Of a DNA stretch of 64,000 nucleotides, positions 8,882 through 17,374 are shown in pieces. Positions within the stretch are counted from its first letter, which is position 1; every line of letters begins with the position of its first letter. The notes under the pieces are model-generated. The model ran no database searches, was not told the origin of the DNA, and saw only the letters and a list, made by a program, of their open reading frames with translations. The stretch is taken from NCBI GenBank assembly GCA_023433345.1, contig JAEZDA010000091.1, positions 11,661 to 75,660 on the forward strand, in the 5' to 3' direction. This DNA is from Bacteroidota bacterium. GTDB taxonomy: Bacteria > Bacteroidota > Bacteroidia > Chitinophagales > Chitinophagaceae. Position numbers and translations under genes: made by a program.

Positions 8882-10777
8882 CTGAGTAAGATCCATTCCA
8901 TATTAAAAAAATACTGGAAATATGATTCTTTCCGGCCAATGCAGGAAGAAATCATCCGGTCTGTTTTAGATGGCAGGGATACGCTTGCCCTGCTGCCTAC
9001 CGGTGGCGGAAAATCATTGTGCTTCCAGGTTCCGGCACTTGCCCTTAAAGGTGTGTGTGTTGTGATCAGTCCACTCATAGCCTTAATGAAAGACCAGGTG
9101 GAAAATCTTCTTCAAAGAGGAATTTCTGCGCGAAACATCTCTTCGGCTATGCCTTACAGTGAGGTGAGAAAGATTCTTAAAGATGCGGCCTCGGGTGAGT
9201 TCAAATTTCTTTACGTCGCGCCTGAAAGAATAGAAACGCTTGCATTCATTGAATTTCTTGCCGCGGCAGACGTGTGCCTCATTGCGGTGGACGAAGCTCA
9301 TTGCATTTCTCAATGGGGTTACGACTTCCGGCCTGCCTATCTAAGAATAAAAAAGATCCGTGAACAGTGTCCCGGAATTCCGGTTATAGCCCTTACAGCC
9401 TCGGCAACTCCCGCGGTGCAACAGGATATCTGCAAGCAACTTTTATTTGATCAGGGAAATATTTTCCGGCAGTCGTTCGAAAGACCTAACCTGGCCTACA
9501 GTGTAGAGAAACCATCCGCAAAGGAAAACCGTATACGGGAATTACTCAACCAGTACTCCGGAACTGCAATAGTGTATTGTAAAAGCCGGCGCCAAACGCA
9601 AAGAATTGCCGAACTCCTTGTGATGCATGGAATTTCGGCAGACCATTACCATGCCGGCCTCCCGCATGATGTAAGAAGCCGGAAACAGGAGGCATGGTTG
9701 AAGGGGTTGACAAGAGTAATGGTAAGTACAAATGCTTTCGGGATGGGTATCGACAAACCTGATGTAAGGCTTGCGATACATGCGGAAAGCCCCGACTGCC
9801 TTGAAAATTATTACCAGGAAGCGGGACGTGCGGGGCGGGATGGGAAAGCTTCATCGGCTATGCTGCTTACCAATGAAGCTGAGTTGCAGGTATTGAAAGA
9901 CCAGGCTGAAATCAGGTTTCCCTCTTATGCTCAATTGAAGAAGATCTATATCTGCCTGATGAATTTTTTCCAGGTTCCGGCCGGTTTAGGAGAAGGAAAG
10001 GGCTTTGAAATAGATGTGACGAAATTCGCTTCTAATTTTGAATTGGAAATGCTGCAGGCCTACTACGGCATCCAGGCATTGGCCAAATGCGGAGTATTGA
10101 ATTTTAATGAGAGCTTTCTCAACCCCTCAACTGTTGAATTCAATTGTGAACGCGAGGAACTGGCAGACATAGAAATGATCCATCCCGCACTTTTTCCAAC
10201 AGTTCAGGGATTATTGCGAAGCTATGAAGGCATCTTTGATTCGGTAACAACCATTCATGAAAGTAAGCTGGCGGCCTTTATCGGGGTGCCCTATGGAATT
10301 CTGGTTTCTCAACTTGAACAATTGCATAGAACCGGTATCATCCATTATAAAAAACAGAGCGAAAAGCCACAAATATATCTTCTGTTAAACCGGATGTATG
10401 AGGATGATTTCCGAATTGACCTGGCTCTTTTCAGCGAACTTAAGAAAGCTTATAGTGCCCGCCTTAGTAAAATGATCGATTATGTGCACGAAGAGACCGA
10501 GTGCCGCAGTCGGTTCATCAGCGCTTATTTCGGAAGCGAAGTGGTGACGCCCTGCAATATTTGCGACAACTGCCTTTCCAAAGGAAATGACACGCCCGGC
10601 ACTGTGCCGGAACTCGCTAAATTGATCTTAGAGCGGCTTTCCACTGAACAGCCAACCACATATGCTGAAATAGAATTATTAGGGAATAAGGGAAGCATCG
10701 GAAAGGCACTGTTAATGCTCCAGGAAGAACAACTCATCCGCATGAACCCGGAGGGCGGGGTATTTAAAGCAAAATAA
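8882..10777 (+). CDS. recQ: ATP-dependent DNA helicase RecQ, non-ATG start
   Basis: RecQ unwinds DNA 3'-5' in recombination and fork repair. Motif I is PTGGGKS, motif II is DEAHCISQWGYDFRP, and motif VI is QEAGRAGRDG. The zinc site ends in CNICDNC, followed by an RQC winged helix. A C-terminal HRDC domain is not obvious. The first ATG (8939) would remove the conserved aromatic/Q motif, which reads ILKKYWKYDSFRPMQEE and is coded upstream of it. The only plausible start between the copA stop (8861) and that motif is CTG at 8882, giving 631 residues. Start placement is inference; the helicase identity is firm. Confidence 0.9.
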   Translation: MSKIHSILKKYWKYDSFRPMQEEIIRSVLDGRDTLALLPTGGGKSLCFQVPALALKGVCVVISPLIALMKDQVENLLQRGISARNISSAMPYSEVRKILKDAASGEFKFLYVAPERIETLAFIEFLAAADVCLIAVDEAHCISQWGYDFRPAYLRIKKIREQCPGIPVIALTASATPAVQQDICKQLLFDQGNIFRQSFERPNLAYSVEKPSAKENRIRELLNQYSGTAIVYCKSRRQTQRIAELLVMHGISADHYHAGLPHDVRSRKQEAWLKGLTRVMVSTNAFGMGIDKPDVRLAIHAESPDCLENYYQEAGRAGRDGKASSAMLLTNEAELQVLKDQAEIRFPSYAQLKKIYICLMNFFQVPAGLGEGKGFEIDVTKFASNFELEMLQAYYGIQALAKCGVLNFNESFLNPSTVEFNCEREELADIEMIHPALFPTVQGLLRSYEGIFDSVTTIHESKLAAFIGVPYGILVSQLEQLHRTGIIHYKKQSEKPQIYLLLNRMYEDDFRIDLALFSELKKAYSARLSKMIDYVHEETECRSRFISAYFGSEVVTPCNICDNCLSKGNDTPGTVPELAKLILERLSTEQPTTYAEIELLGNKGSIGKALLMLQEEQLIRMNPEGGVFKAK

Positions 10778-10782
10778 AGGGC

Positions 10783-10845
10783 AAAAAAAAGGGACCAAGA
10801 TAGAAATCTAGTCCCGCTTTAAAATCCAATATCCTATGAAAAACC
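10783..10845 (-). ncRNA. Candidate small RNA, about 63 nt
   Basis: On the minus strand a well-spaced promoter (TATCTTTG with TTG 19 bp upstream) is followed after about 60 bp by a stable hairpin (10791-10815) and a run of eight T (10783-10790). Nothing in this span codes for a protein on that strand. The start is estimated from the promoter element and could be off by several bases. The RNA would be convergent to recQ and could also pair with read-through recQ mRNA. No known RNA family was recognised. Confidence 0.45.
10791..10815. terminator. Hairpin with T run (minus strand), also after recQ
   Basis: GGGAC at 10791-10795 pairs with GTCCC at 10811-10815, and an inner AGAT/ATCT pair extends the stem. 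On the minus strand it is followed by eight T, a textbook intrinsic terminator. On the plus strand the stem lies 13 bp after recQ but is followed only by GCTTT, so it would be weaker there. Confidence 0.7.
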
Positions 10846-10849
10846 GAGT

Positions 10850-10879
10850 CAAAGATAGCAGCCAAAACAATATCAGCAA
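10850..10879 (-). promoter_or_regulatory. Promoter of the candidate small RNA
   Basis: On the minus strand TATCTTTG (10850-10857) matches TAnnTTTG exactly, and TTG (10877-10879) lies 19 bp upstream, a normal spacing for this promoter class. No open reading frame begins close downstream, which is why a non-coding transcript is proposed. Confidence 0.5.
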
Positions 10880-11026
10880 ACTATTTTATAGATTTTTTTC
10901 TACAAACAACTTTCAAAAATTCTATATTTATATAAAGTGCTTATAATGAATGCTTTGCGGAGAAGCGATGTGTAAAAGTATTTTTTTATTCAAGGGTGTG
11001 CGCATACATATTTCCCTGAACAACTA

Positions 11027-12559
11027 TTAATTCCGACGCTTCCGGGTTGTTCTTCCTCCAAGGCCCAAAGCCCCCAATAATGACCGGACAAGGGCATTTC
11101 CGGCCGTGCGCATCATACTTTTTACTACAGGGTTGTCCGTCACTTTCTCCACTGCCGAGCGTTCCCTGGGCTGACTTTTAGCAGCGGGGGCCGGAGCTTT
11201 TTCCGCAACTTCCTGCAGCTTGGCGGTTAGAATTTCATACGCGCTTTCGGTATCTATTTCTTCATTATATTTTTTAAGGATCTTCGATTTCTGCAAAACG
11301 CCGTCCACTTCGTTTTGTGAGAGGATATCCATCCGGCTTCGTGGAGAGACCAACATGGCGTGGGCCAGGGGTGTAGGAATTCCTTTTTCGTTAAGAATAG
11401 TGATCATGGCCTCCCCGATTCCCATTTGCGTGATCAGGTCTTCCGTTTTATAATACCGCGTTTCCGGGTAATTTTCCGCAGTTTGCTTAATCACCTTCCG
11501 ATCGGCTGCAGTGAAAGCCCTTAACGCATGCTGAACTTTCAACCCCAATTGAGCAAGTACGGGTGCAGGAACATCCATCGGGTTCTGTGTACAGAAGAAT
11601 ATACCTACTCCTTTTGATCGGATCAACTTCACCACTGTTTCAACCTGTTGTAAAAGTTCAGTGGTTGCTTCCTGGAAAATCAGATGAGCCTCATCAATAA
11701 ATAAAACCAGCTTAGGCTTGTCCATGTCGCCTTCTTCAGGGAGAGTAGCGTATAATTCGGCAAGCAATTGCAGCATGAAGGTGGAAAACAATTTTGGCTT
11801 ATCCTGTATGTCCATCACACGCAGGATGCTTATTATACCTCGCCCGTCGTCAGAGATTCGTAAAAGGTCGTCTACCTCAAAACTCTTTTCACCAAAAAAC
11901 TGGTCTGCTCCCTGCTGCTGAAGTTCGATCACTTTTCTGAGAATTGTTCCGGTTGAAGAAGTGCTGATTTTACCATACTCTTTTTCAATTTCAGCCTTCC
12001 CTTCATTAATGAGAAACTGAAGAACCTTTATGAAGTCTTTCAGATCCAGCAATGGCAGGCGATTGTCGTCACAGTATTTAAATATCAAAGCCACGATACC
12101 GCCCTGCGTGTCATTAAGATTTAGGATCTTCGAAATAAGGACCGGCCCGAACTCACTAACGGTTGCGCGCAAACGAACTCCATTATTACCGGTGAGAGAC
12201 AGCAGCTCCACTGGGTAAGGAGTTGGTTCATATTGCAAATTCATCTTCTGATACCTCTCGCTGATCTTATCATTTTTCACGCCCGGCGCGGCAAGCCCGC
12301 TAAGATCTCCCTTAATGTCCATTAGCAAAACAGGCACACTTGCATCGCTCAATATTTCACTGATCACCTGGAGCGTTTTGGTTTTACCGGTTCCGGTTGC
12401 TCCTGCTATTAACCCGTGCCTGTTCATTGTTTTAAGAGGCAACCGAATTCTTGCATCGGGCACCACATCACCATTGAGCATTGCCACTCCCAGCTCTGCC
12501 GACTCTCCCTTGAAACTGTATCCTGCCTGAATCTCTGAAATAAAGGTTTGAAGGTCCAT
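11027..12559 (-). CDS. HerA-like ATPase, DUF853 family
   Basis: This 510-residue cytoplasmic protein matches the DUF853/YjgR group of helicase HerA-like ATPases. Walker A is GATGTGKTKT near residue 53, and a Walker B-like segment is LVLFIDEAHL near residue 285, followed by KGVGIFFCTQNPMDVP. The C-terminal 100 residues are Pro/Ala/Lys-rich and end in basic residues. The family's biological function is not settled: DNA pumping or motor activity is inferred from HerA/FtsK similarity. The gene is alone, convergent to recQ, and divergent from the di-heme peroxidase at 12664. Confidence 0.85.
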   Translation of the reverse strand: MDLQTFISEIQAGYSFKGESAELGVAMLNGDVVPDARIRLPLKTMNRHGLIAGATGTGKTKTLQVISEILSDASVPVLLMDIKGDLSGLAAPGVKNDKISERYQKMNLQYEPTPYPVELLSLTGNNGVRLRATVSEFGPVLISKILNLNDTQGGIVALIFKYCDDNRLPLLDLKDFIKVLQFLINEGKAEIEKEYGKISTSSTGTILRKVIELQQQGADQFFGEKSFEVDDLLRISDDGRGIISILRVMDIQDKPKLFSTFMLQLLAELYATLPEEGDMDKPKLVLFIDEAHLIFQEATTELLQQVETVVKLIRSKGVGIFFCTQNPMDVPAPVLAQLGLKVQHALRAFTAADRKVIKQTAENYPETRYYKTEDLITQMGIGEAMITILNEKGIPTPLAHAMLVSPRSRMDILSQNEVDGVLQKSKILKKYNEEIDTESAYEILTAKLQEVAEKAPAPAAKSQPRERSAVEKVTDNPVVKSMMRTAGNALVRSLLGALGLGGRTTRKRRN

Positions 12560-12649
12560 TCAATTATTTTTTTAGAAAGATACAATCTAAAATCTTCATC
12601 CGGAGAAACAAGTGCGGGTTTCGCCACGAACCTGCTTTCAGTAAAAACC

Positions 12650-12657
12650 TAACTTTG
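12650..12657 (+). promoter_or_regulatory. TAnnTTTG element of the 12664 peroxidase
   Basis: TAACTTTG ends 6 bp before the ATG at 12664. It overlaps an in-frame TTG at 12655, which argues against that codon as the translation start. Confidence 0.5.
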
Positions 12658-12663
12658 GCCGCG

Positions 12664-13620
12664 ATGAAAAGGCCATTCGTAGTTTCAATTATTTTTCTCA
12701 CACTGATAGTTGCTGCTGCTTCACTTCCGCCATCGCGTAAGAAACAAAGGATCGCACTTGGTGAGAAGCTCTTCAACGAAAAAATGCTTTCGAAAGATTC
12801 TTCAGTTAGTTGTGCGAGTTGCCACAAGCCTGATTTCGCCTTTGCAGATACCGTTGCCTTTAGTGTAGGGATCGGCGGGAGGCTGACAACCCGCAATACG
12901 CCATCGGTTTTGAACATGAAGAATCGTCCGTATTATTTTTGGGATGGCAGAGCTGCAACTCTTGAGGAACAGGCGCTTATTCCTCTTCAAAACCCTGATG
13001 AAATGGGCCTTTCCATTCCAGAGGCGCTAAAACGGCTGAACGAATCAGATGAATACCGAAAACTGTTCTATAAAGTTTTTCGCCAAAACCCAAATGAAAA
13101 AAACCTGGCATCTGCCTTTGCAGCTTATGAACAAACTCTTGAAACGGTTGACAGTAAATTTGACGATTGGAGTAATAACAAGATCGAATTGTCGGAGTCA
13201 GAAGAAAGGGGTCGTCAACTTTTTGTAGGGTCAAAGGCGAAATGTTTTGAATGCCATTTAATGGAAGATTTTACCGATGATAGCTTCAAAAACATTGGCC
13301 TCTTTGATGGCAAAGATCTTAATGATGCCGGGCGATTTCTGATAACGGGAGACTCTGCCGACCTGGGAAAATTTAAAACTCCCGGCTTGAGAAATGTTGC
13401 AGTTACTGGCCCGTACATGCACAACGGCATGTTCAACACGCTTCACCAGGTGCTCGCCTATTACAACGCTCCGGGTCATTTTGTGGACAATCCCCTCAAT
13501 ATAGACTCCTCGCTGGCCGCTCCGCTGGGCCTTACGCCCGGGGAAAGAAAGGATATTGTGGCTTTTTTAGAAACACTTACTGACCGAAAGCATGCAAAAA
13601 AGACATCAGAAAAAAAATAG
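12664..13620 (+). CDS. Di-heme cytochrome c peroxidase family protein
   Basis: This exported 318-residue protein has an N-terminal signal peptide (residues 1-20) and two CxxCH heme sites, CASCH at residues 50-54 and CFECH near 194-198. The spacing and segments TTRNTPSVLNM, YYFWDGRAATLEEQA and VTGPYMHNG are typical of the CcpA/MauG family. Members reduce hydrogen peroxide using cytochrome c or oxidise protein partners. Nothing here identifies a partner, so peroxidase is a family-level call. A second paralogue lies at 19367, there with an MbnP-like neighbour. The gene is monocistronic or leads into the response regulator 50 bp downstream. Confidence 0.88.
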   Translation: MKRPFVVSIIFLTLIVAAASLPPSRKKQRIALGEKLFNEKMLSKDSSVSCASCHKPDFAFADTVAFSVGIGGRLTTRNTPSVLNMKNRPYYFWDGRAATLEEQALIPLQNPDEMGLSIPEALKRLNESDEYRKLFYKVFRQNPNEKNLASAFAAYEQTLETVDSKFDDWSNNKIELSESEERGRQLFVGSKAKCFECHLMEDFTDDSFKNIGLFDGKDLNDAGRFLITGDSADLGKFKTPGLRNVAVTGPYMHNGMFNTLHQVLAYYNAPGHFVDNPLNIDSSLAAPLGLTPGERKDIVAFLETLTDRKHAKKTSEKK

Positions 13621-13670
13621 GCATTATATTAGCTATGAAAACCAATGAATTAAAATAAAAATGATCAGTT

Positions 13671-14369
13671 ATGGAAGGACCTAAACCCAAAATATTATTG
13701 TGTGAAGACGATCCTAACCTTGGGATGGTTTTGAAAAATTATCTTGAACTGAATGACTATGACGTTACTCTCGAAAGGGATGGAAGGCTCGGTCTTGCTG
13801 CTTTTCAACGTGAGAAATTCGACATCTGCCTGTTAGACGTAATGATGCCTAACATGGATGGTTTTACTGTGGCTGAGGAAATTCGCGACATCAATCCCGA
13901 TGTTCCTTTGTTTTTTCTTAGTGCAAAAACAATGAAGGATGACATCATCCAGGGCTATAAACTGGGAGCTGATGATTATATCACCAAACCCTTCGACAGC
14001 GAAGTTCTTCTTCATAAAATAAAAGCTATCCTGAAAAGAAACGAAGAGATGCATCGTGAAGAAGCGAATGCGGAATTCGATCTCGGAAGTTACCACTTCA
14101 ACCCCAGGTTGCGCGAACTTTCGGTTAACGGTAAGGTACAAACGCTTTCACCGAAAGAAAATGAATTGCTTAAAATGCTTGCAGAATACAAGAACGATCT
14201 TTTACCGAGGGAAGCTGCTTTAAAAAAGATCTGGGGAAGCGACACATACTTTAATGGCCGGAGTATGGACGTTTACATTGCGAAACTCAGAAAATACCTG
14301 AAAGAAGATCCGAAGCTCGAGATCGTAAATATTCATGGTAATGGTTTCCGCCTTGTTGAGTCGGAATAA
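13671..14369 (+). CDS. OmpR-family response regulator, orphan
   Basis: The 232-residue protein has a receiver domain (residues 8-120) with the acidic pair EDD, phosphoacceptor Asp in LLDVMMPNMDG, and the Lys of DYITKPF. A winged-helix Trans_reg_C domain covers about 135-230, ending in NGRSMDVYIAKLRKYL and IHGNGFRLV. It would bind DNA after phosphorylation. It resembles RprY of Bacteroides, which is family-level similarity. No histidine kinase lies next to it, so its partner is elsewhere. Its stop codon directly abuts that of the convergent ruvB gene. Confidence 0.9.
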   Translation: MEGPKPKILLCEDDPNLGMVLKNYLELNDYDVTLERDGRLGLAAFQREKFDICLLDVMMPNMDGFTVAEEIRDINPDVPLFFLSAKTMKDDIIQGYKLGADDYITKPFDSEVLLHKIKAILKRNEEMHREEANAEFDLGSYHFNPRLRELSVNGKVQTLSPKENELLKMLAEYKNDLLPREAALKKIWGSDTYFNGRSMDVYIAKLRKYLKEDPKLEIVNIHGNGFRLVESE

Positions 14370-15407
14370 TTACTGATCAAATAATGTTTGTGAAGCGCCG
14401 CCTCTGTGCGGCGTTTTTTTCATGTGGTGATAAGCCTTTTCCGTCACCTCGCGACCGCGCGCAGTGCGCACCAAAAATCCTTCCTGTATCAGGAAAGGTT
14501 CATATACTTCTTCCAAAGTGCCCGCTTCTTCCCCAACTGCGGTTGCGATCGTATTGATACCAACTGGGCCGCCCTTGAATTTATCAATGATAATATTAAG
14601 TATCCTGTTATCCATTTCATCCAACCCGTGACTGTCTACCTGCAATGCGCGCAACGAATGTTCTGTTATTGCCATATCCACTACACCGTTGCCGATCACC
14701 TGTGCAAAATCGCGCACGCGCCGGAGCAATCCGTTTGCAATACGCGGGGTTCCGCGACTTCTGCCCGCAATTTCCAAGGCAGCATCGCTGGTGATTCTTA
14801 TGCCAAGAATATTTGCGCTTCTCACTAAAATTTTCTGAAGCGTAGTTCTGTCGTAATATTCAAGCCTGCTCTTTATGCCAAACCGGGAAAGCAATGGAGC
14901 GGTAAGCAAACCACTCCTTGTTGTAGCGCCTATAAGCGTGAAAGGGTTTAACGATAGCTGAACACTTCTTGCACTCGGGCCTGAATCTATCATAATGTCC
15001 AGCCGGAAATCTTCCATGGCAGCATACAGATATTCCTCCACAACACTGCTTAGCCGGTGAATTTCATCAATGAACAACACATCATTGGGCTCAAGGTTCG
15101 ATAACAAGCCGGCAAGATCCCCGGGTTTTTCAATAACCGGACCTGATGTTTCCCGGATGTTTACTCCAAGTTCATTTGCAACTATCCTGCTCAAAGTTGT
15201 TTTACCAAGGCCCGGCGGACCGTGAAAGAGGATATGATCCAACGCTTCTCCGCGAAGCCTGGATGCCTTGATAAATATTCTGAGGTTTTCAATTATTTGT
15301 CCCTGCCCGCTGAAATCTTCAATCAACCCGGGGCGGATGTTGTTTTCAAACTCTTTGTCTGGAGCCTGCAAATTTTCTTTTTTCGAATTAAGATTAGGAT
15401 TGCTCAT
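14370..15407 (-). CDS. ruvB: Holliday junction branch migration helicase RuvB
   Basis: RuvB is the hexameric AAA+ motor that drives branch migration with RuvA at Holliday junctions. The 345-residue length is normal. Walker A is GPPGLGKTT, Walker B is VLFIDEIHRL, sensor 1 is IGATTRSGLL, and the C-terminal winged helix contains GPVGINTIATAVGE. The opening RPGLIEDFSGQ segment is family-typical. The ATG at 15407 lies 8 bp from a minus-strand promoter element. No ruvA or ruvC is nearby. Confidence 0.96.
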   Translation of the reverse strand: MSNPNLNSKKENLQAPDKEFENNIRPGLIEDFSGQGQIIENLRIFIKASRLRGEALDHILFHGPPGLGKTTLSRIVANELGVNIRETSGPVIEKPGDLAGLLSNLEPNDVLFIDEIHRLSSVVEEYLYAAMEDFRLDIMIDSGPSARSVQLSLNPFTLIGATTRSGLLTAPLLSRFGIKSRLEYYDRTTLQKILVRSANILGIRITSDAALEIAGRSRGTPRIANGLLRRVRDFAQVIGNGVVDMAITEHSLRALQVDSHGLDEMDNRILNIIIDKFKGGPVGINTIATAVGEEAGTLEEVYEPFLIQEGFLVRTARGREVTEKAYHHMKKTPHRGGASQTLFDQ

Positions 15408-15415
15408 TGGTAATA

Positions 15416-15423
15416 CAAAACTA
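15416..15423 (-). promoter_or_regulatory. TAnnTTTG element of ruvB
   Basis: On the minus strand TAGTTTTG ends 8 bp before the ruvB ATG. No TTG -33 element is seen at the standard distance. Confidence 0.45.
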
Positions 15424-15566
15424 AACTTTTTAGTGACGCCGCAGCAGATAAGGAAAGGCGGAGGCGCAAATTCAAAAAACTTGTTGAAATTGATATGGTT
15501 ATTTCACCTTTTAGCCTGTAAATTCACCAAATATCATTCGGGTTGTTCAACATTTTAAATCGTAGG

Positions 15567-15574
15567 TAGCTTTG
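15567..15574 (+). promoter_or_regulatory. TAnnTTTG element of the LytS-type kinase
   Basis: TAGCTTTG ends 6 bp before the ATG at 15581, and a TTG at 15543-15545 lies 21 bp upstream. The TTG at 15572 belongs to this element, so it is unlikely to be the translation start even though it extends the frame. Confidence 0.55.
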
Positions 15575-15580
15575 CAGCAA

Positions 15581-16630
15581 ATGTTCAGGAGGATTTCAAA
15601 ATACTGGTGGTGTCAGATCACCGGGTGGTCGGCCAATATTGCTATTAGTATGTTCTTCGTGATCACGTTCGGGCAACCTACCTGGCCGTATTTCACAAGT
15701 TTGGTGTGTACTTGTATAATGGGGATAGTTGTTACGCACATCATGCGCCTGAATATCTTCTACCTGCGTCTTCTTGAAAAACCTTTAAAAAAACAGATCC
15801 TTTATTTTCTTGTTCTCACGATCATCTTTTCAGTGATTCTGGGTTTCATTTCCGAATCCGTAGATTTCCTTCTTGATTATAACCCCGAAAGGCTTCAGAA
15901 ATTCAGTCGCGCGGAAAGACTTTTTCTAAGCAGCTTCAATGCGCTTTGGCTGGTCTTAATATGGAATCTTATCTATTTCATCTACCACTACGTTGAAAGC
16001 AACCGACGCCAGCAGATGGACACGATAAGGCTTGAATCTCTCGTGAAGTCACTTGAATTGCAGACCATAAAATCGCATATCAACCCGCATTTTATATTTA
16101 ATGCATTGAACAGTATAAGGGCGCTTGTTGATGAAAACCCAGCGAGGGCCCGAACAGCGATCACTGAATTGAGTAATATACTTCGCAGCAGCCTGCAAAC
16201 GGAAAAAATGGAAACCGTGCCGCTTGCGCAGGAGCTGGCGATCGTGAAAGATTATCTCGCGCTTGAGCAAATGCGATTTGAGGAACGATTGAAAGTAGAA
16301 CTGGAAATTGAAGAAGACACGCTCTATCAGCCCGTTCCGCCTATGATGCTTCAAACGCTTGTAGAAAATGCGATAAAGCATGGCATTAATAAAAAAATTG
16401 ACGGAGGTAAGATCAAAATAATCTCCCAATTCTCAACGTATGGCCATGAACTGATCGTGCTTAACACCGGTAAGCTGAACGGAAATGGTGTGCAGGATAT
16501 GGCCGGATTTGGTTTAAAAAGTACGCAGGACAGGCTGAATTTATTGTACCAGGGAAAAGCTAATTTTGAAATAAAAGACACTGACAGCGGCATGGTGGAA
16601 TCAAAGATCGTAATGCCTGTCAGCATATAA
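15581..16630 (+). CDS. LytS-type sensor histidine kinase
   Basis: This 349-residue inner-membrane kinase has about four membrane segments in residues 15-145. The His_kinase domain follows with the phosphoacceptor histidine in KSHINPHFIFNALNS near residue 170, and an HATPase domain with MMLQTLVENAIKHG and GFGLKSTQDRL. It lacks a large extracellular sensor domain, so the membrane core probably senses the signal. The LytTR regulator 18 bp downstream is its evident partner. I chose ATG 15581 because an upstream TTG overlaps the promoter element. Confidence 0.92.
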   Translation: MFRRISKYWWCQITGWSANIAISMFFVITFGQPTWPYFTSLVCTCIMGIVVTHIMRLNIFYLRLLEKPLKKQILYFLVLTIIFSVILGFISESVDFLLDYNPERLQKFSRAERLFLSSFNALWLVLIWNLIYFIYHYVESNRRQQMDTIRLESLVKSLELQTIKSHINPHFIFNALNSIRALVDENPARARTAITELSNILRSSLQTEKMETVPLAQELAIVKDYLALEQMRFEERLKVELEIEEDTLYQPVPPMMLQTLVENAIKHGINKKIDGGKIKIISQFSTYGHELIVLNTGKLNGNGVQDMAGFGLKSTQDRLNLLYQGKANFEIKDTDSGMVESKIVMPVSI

Positions 16631-16648
16631 TAACAACCATTTTATTTT

Positions 16649-17374
16649 ATGTACAAAGCAGTTATTATTGATGATGAGCGCTTGGCGCGAAACGAACTCA
16701 AAAAAATGTTGCAGGAATTTCCTGAGGTGGAAGTGATCGGAGAGGCAACCAATGCTAAGGAAGGAATTGAGAAAATAGAATCTTTGAACCCTGACCTTAT
16801 TTTCCTTGACATCCAGATGCCCGGTAAAACAGGTTTTGATATGCTCTGTGAACTGGAGCGCGCTCCGCACGTAATATTCACCACTGCCTACGATGAATTT
16901 GCACTGAAGGCATTTGAAGTAAATGCTCTCGATTATTTAATGAAACCAGTAGAGCCAAAGAGGCTTGCGGATTCCCTTCAAAAGCTTCAGCATGCAGAAG
17001 AAAAAGAATTAGCTCTGCAGATGCCGGGGCGCGGAATGTTGAGTGACAACGACCAGGTATTTGTTAAGGACGGTGAAAGATGCTGGTTTGTAAAGCTTGC
17101 AGAAGTTCGGCTATTCGAGAGTGTGGGCAATTATGCTAAAGTATTCTTCGGTACAAACAAACCTCTTATTCTGAAATCTCTCAACGCTCTTGAAGACAGG
17201 CTTGATGAAAGAACTTTCTTCCGTGCAAACCGGAAGCATATTGTTAACCTCAGAATGATCGATAAGGTTGAACCCTACTTCAATGGCGGGTTGCTGCTTG
17301 ACTTACGCGGAGGGGAAAAAATAGAAGTGAGCCGCCGGCAGGCTGTGAAGTTCAAAGAAATGATGAGCCTCTAG
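16649..17374 (+). CDS. LytTR-family response regulator
   Basis: The 241-residue protein has a receiver domain (residues 3-120) with IIDDERLARNEL, phosphoacceptor Asp in LIFLDIQMPGKTG, and DYLMKPVEP. A LytTR DNA-binding domain covers about 140-240, with ESVGNYAKVF, FFRANRKHIVN and VSRRQAVKFKE. It is coupled to the kinase immediately upstream. Such pairs in Bacteroidota often control envelope or autolysis functions, but no target is indicated here. The stop codon TAG is directly followed by the reverse stop of the convergent GGGP synthase gene. Confidence 0.93.
   Translation: MYKAVIIDDERLARNELKKMLQEFPEVEVIGEATNAKEGIEKIESLNPDLIFLDIQMPGKTGFDMLCELERAPHVIFTTAYDEFALKAFEVNALDYLMKPVEPKRLADSLQKLQHAEEKELALQMPGRGMLSDNDQVFVKDGERCWFVKLAEVRLFESVGNYAKVFFGTNKPLILKSLNALEDRLDERTFFRANRKHIVNLRMIDKVEPYFNGGLLLDLRGGEKIEVSRRQAVKFKEMMSL

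Noticed and set aside
13671..14369. Pairing of the OmpR regulator with the nearby LytS-type kinase
   Set aside because: The kinase at 15581 is of the LytTR-partner class and has its own regulator directly downstream.
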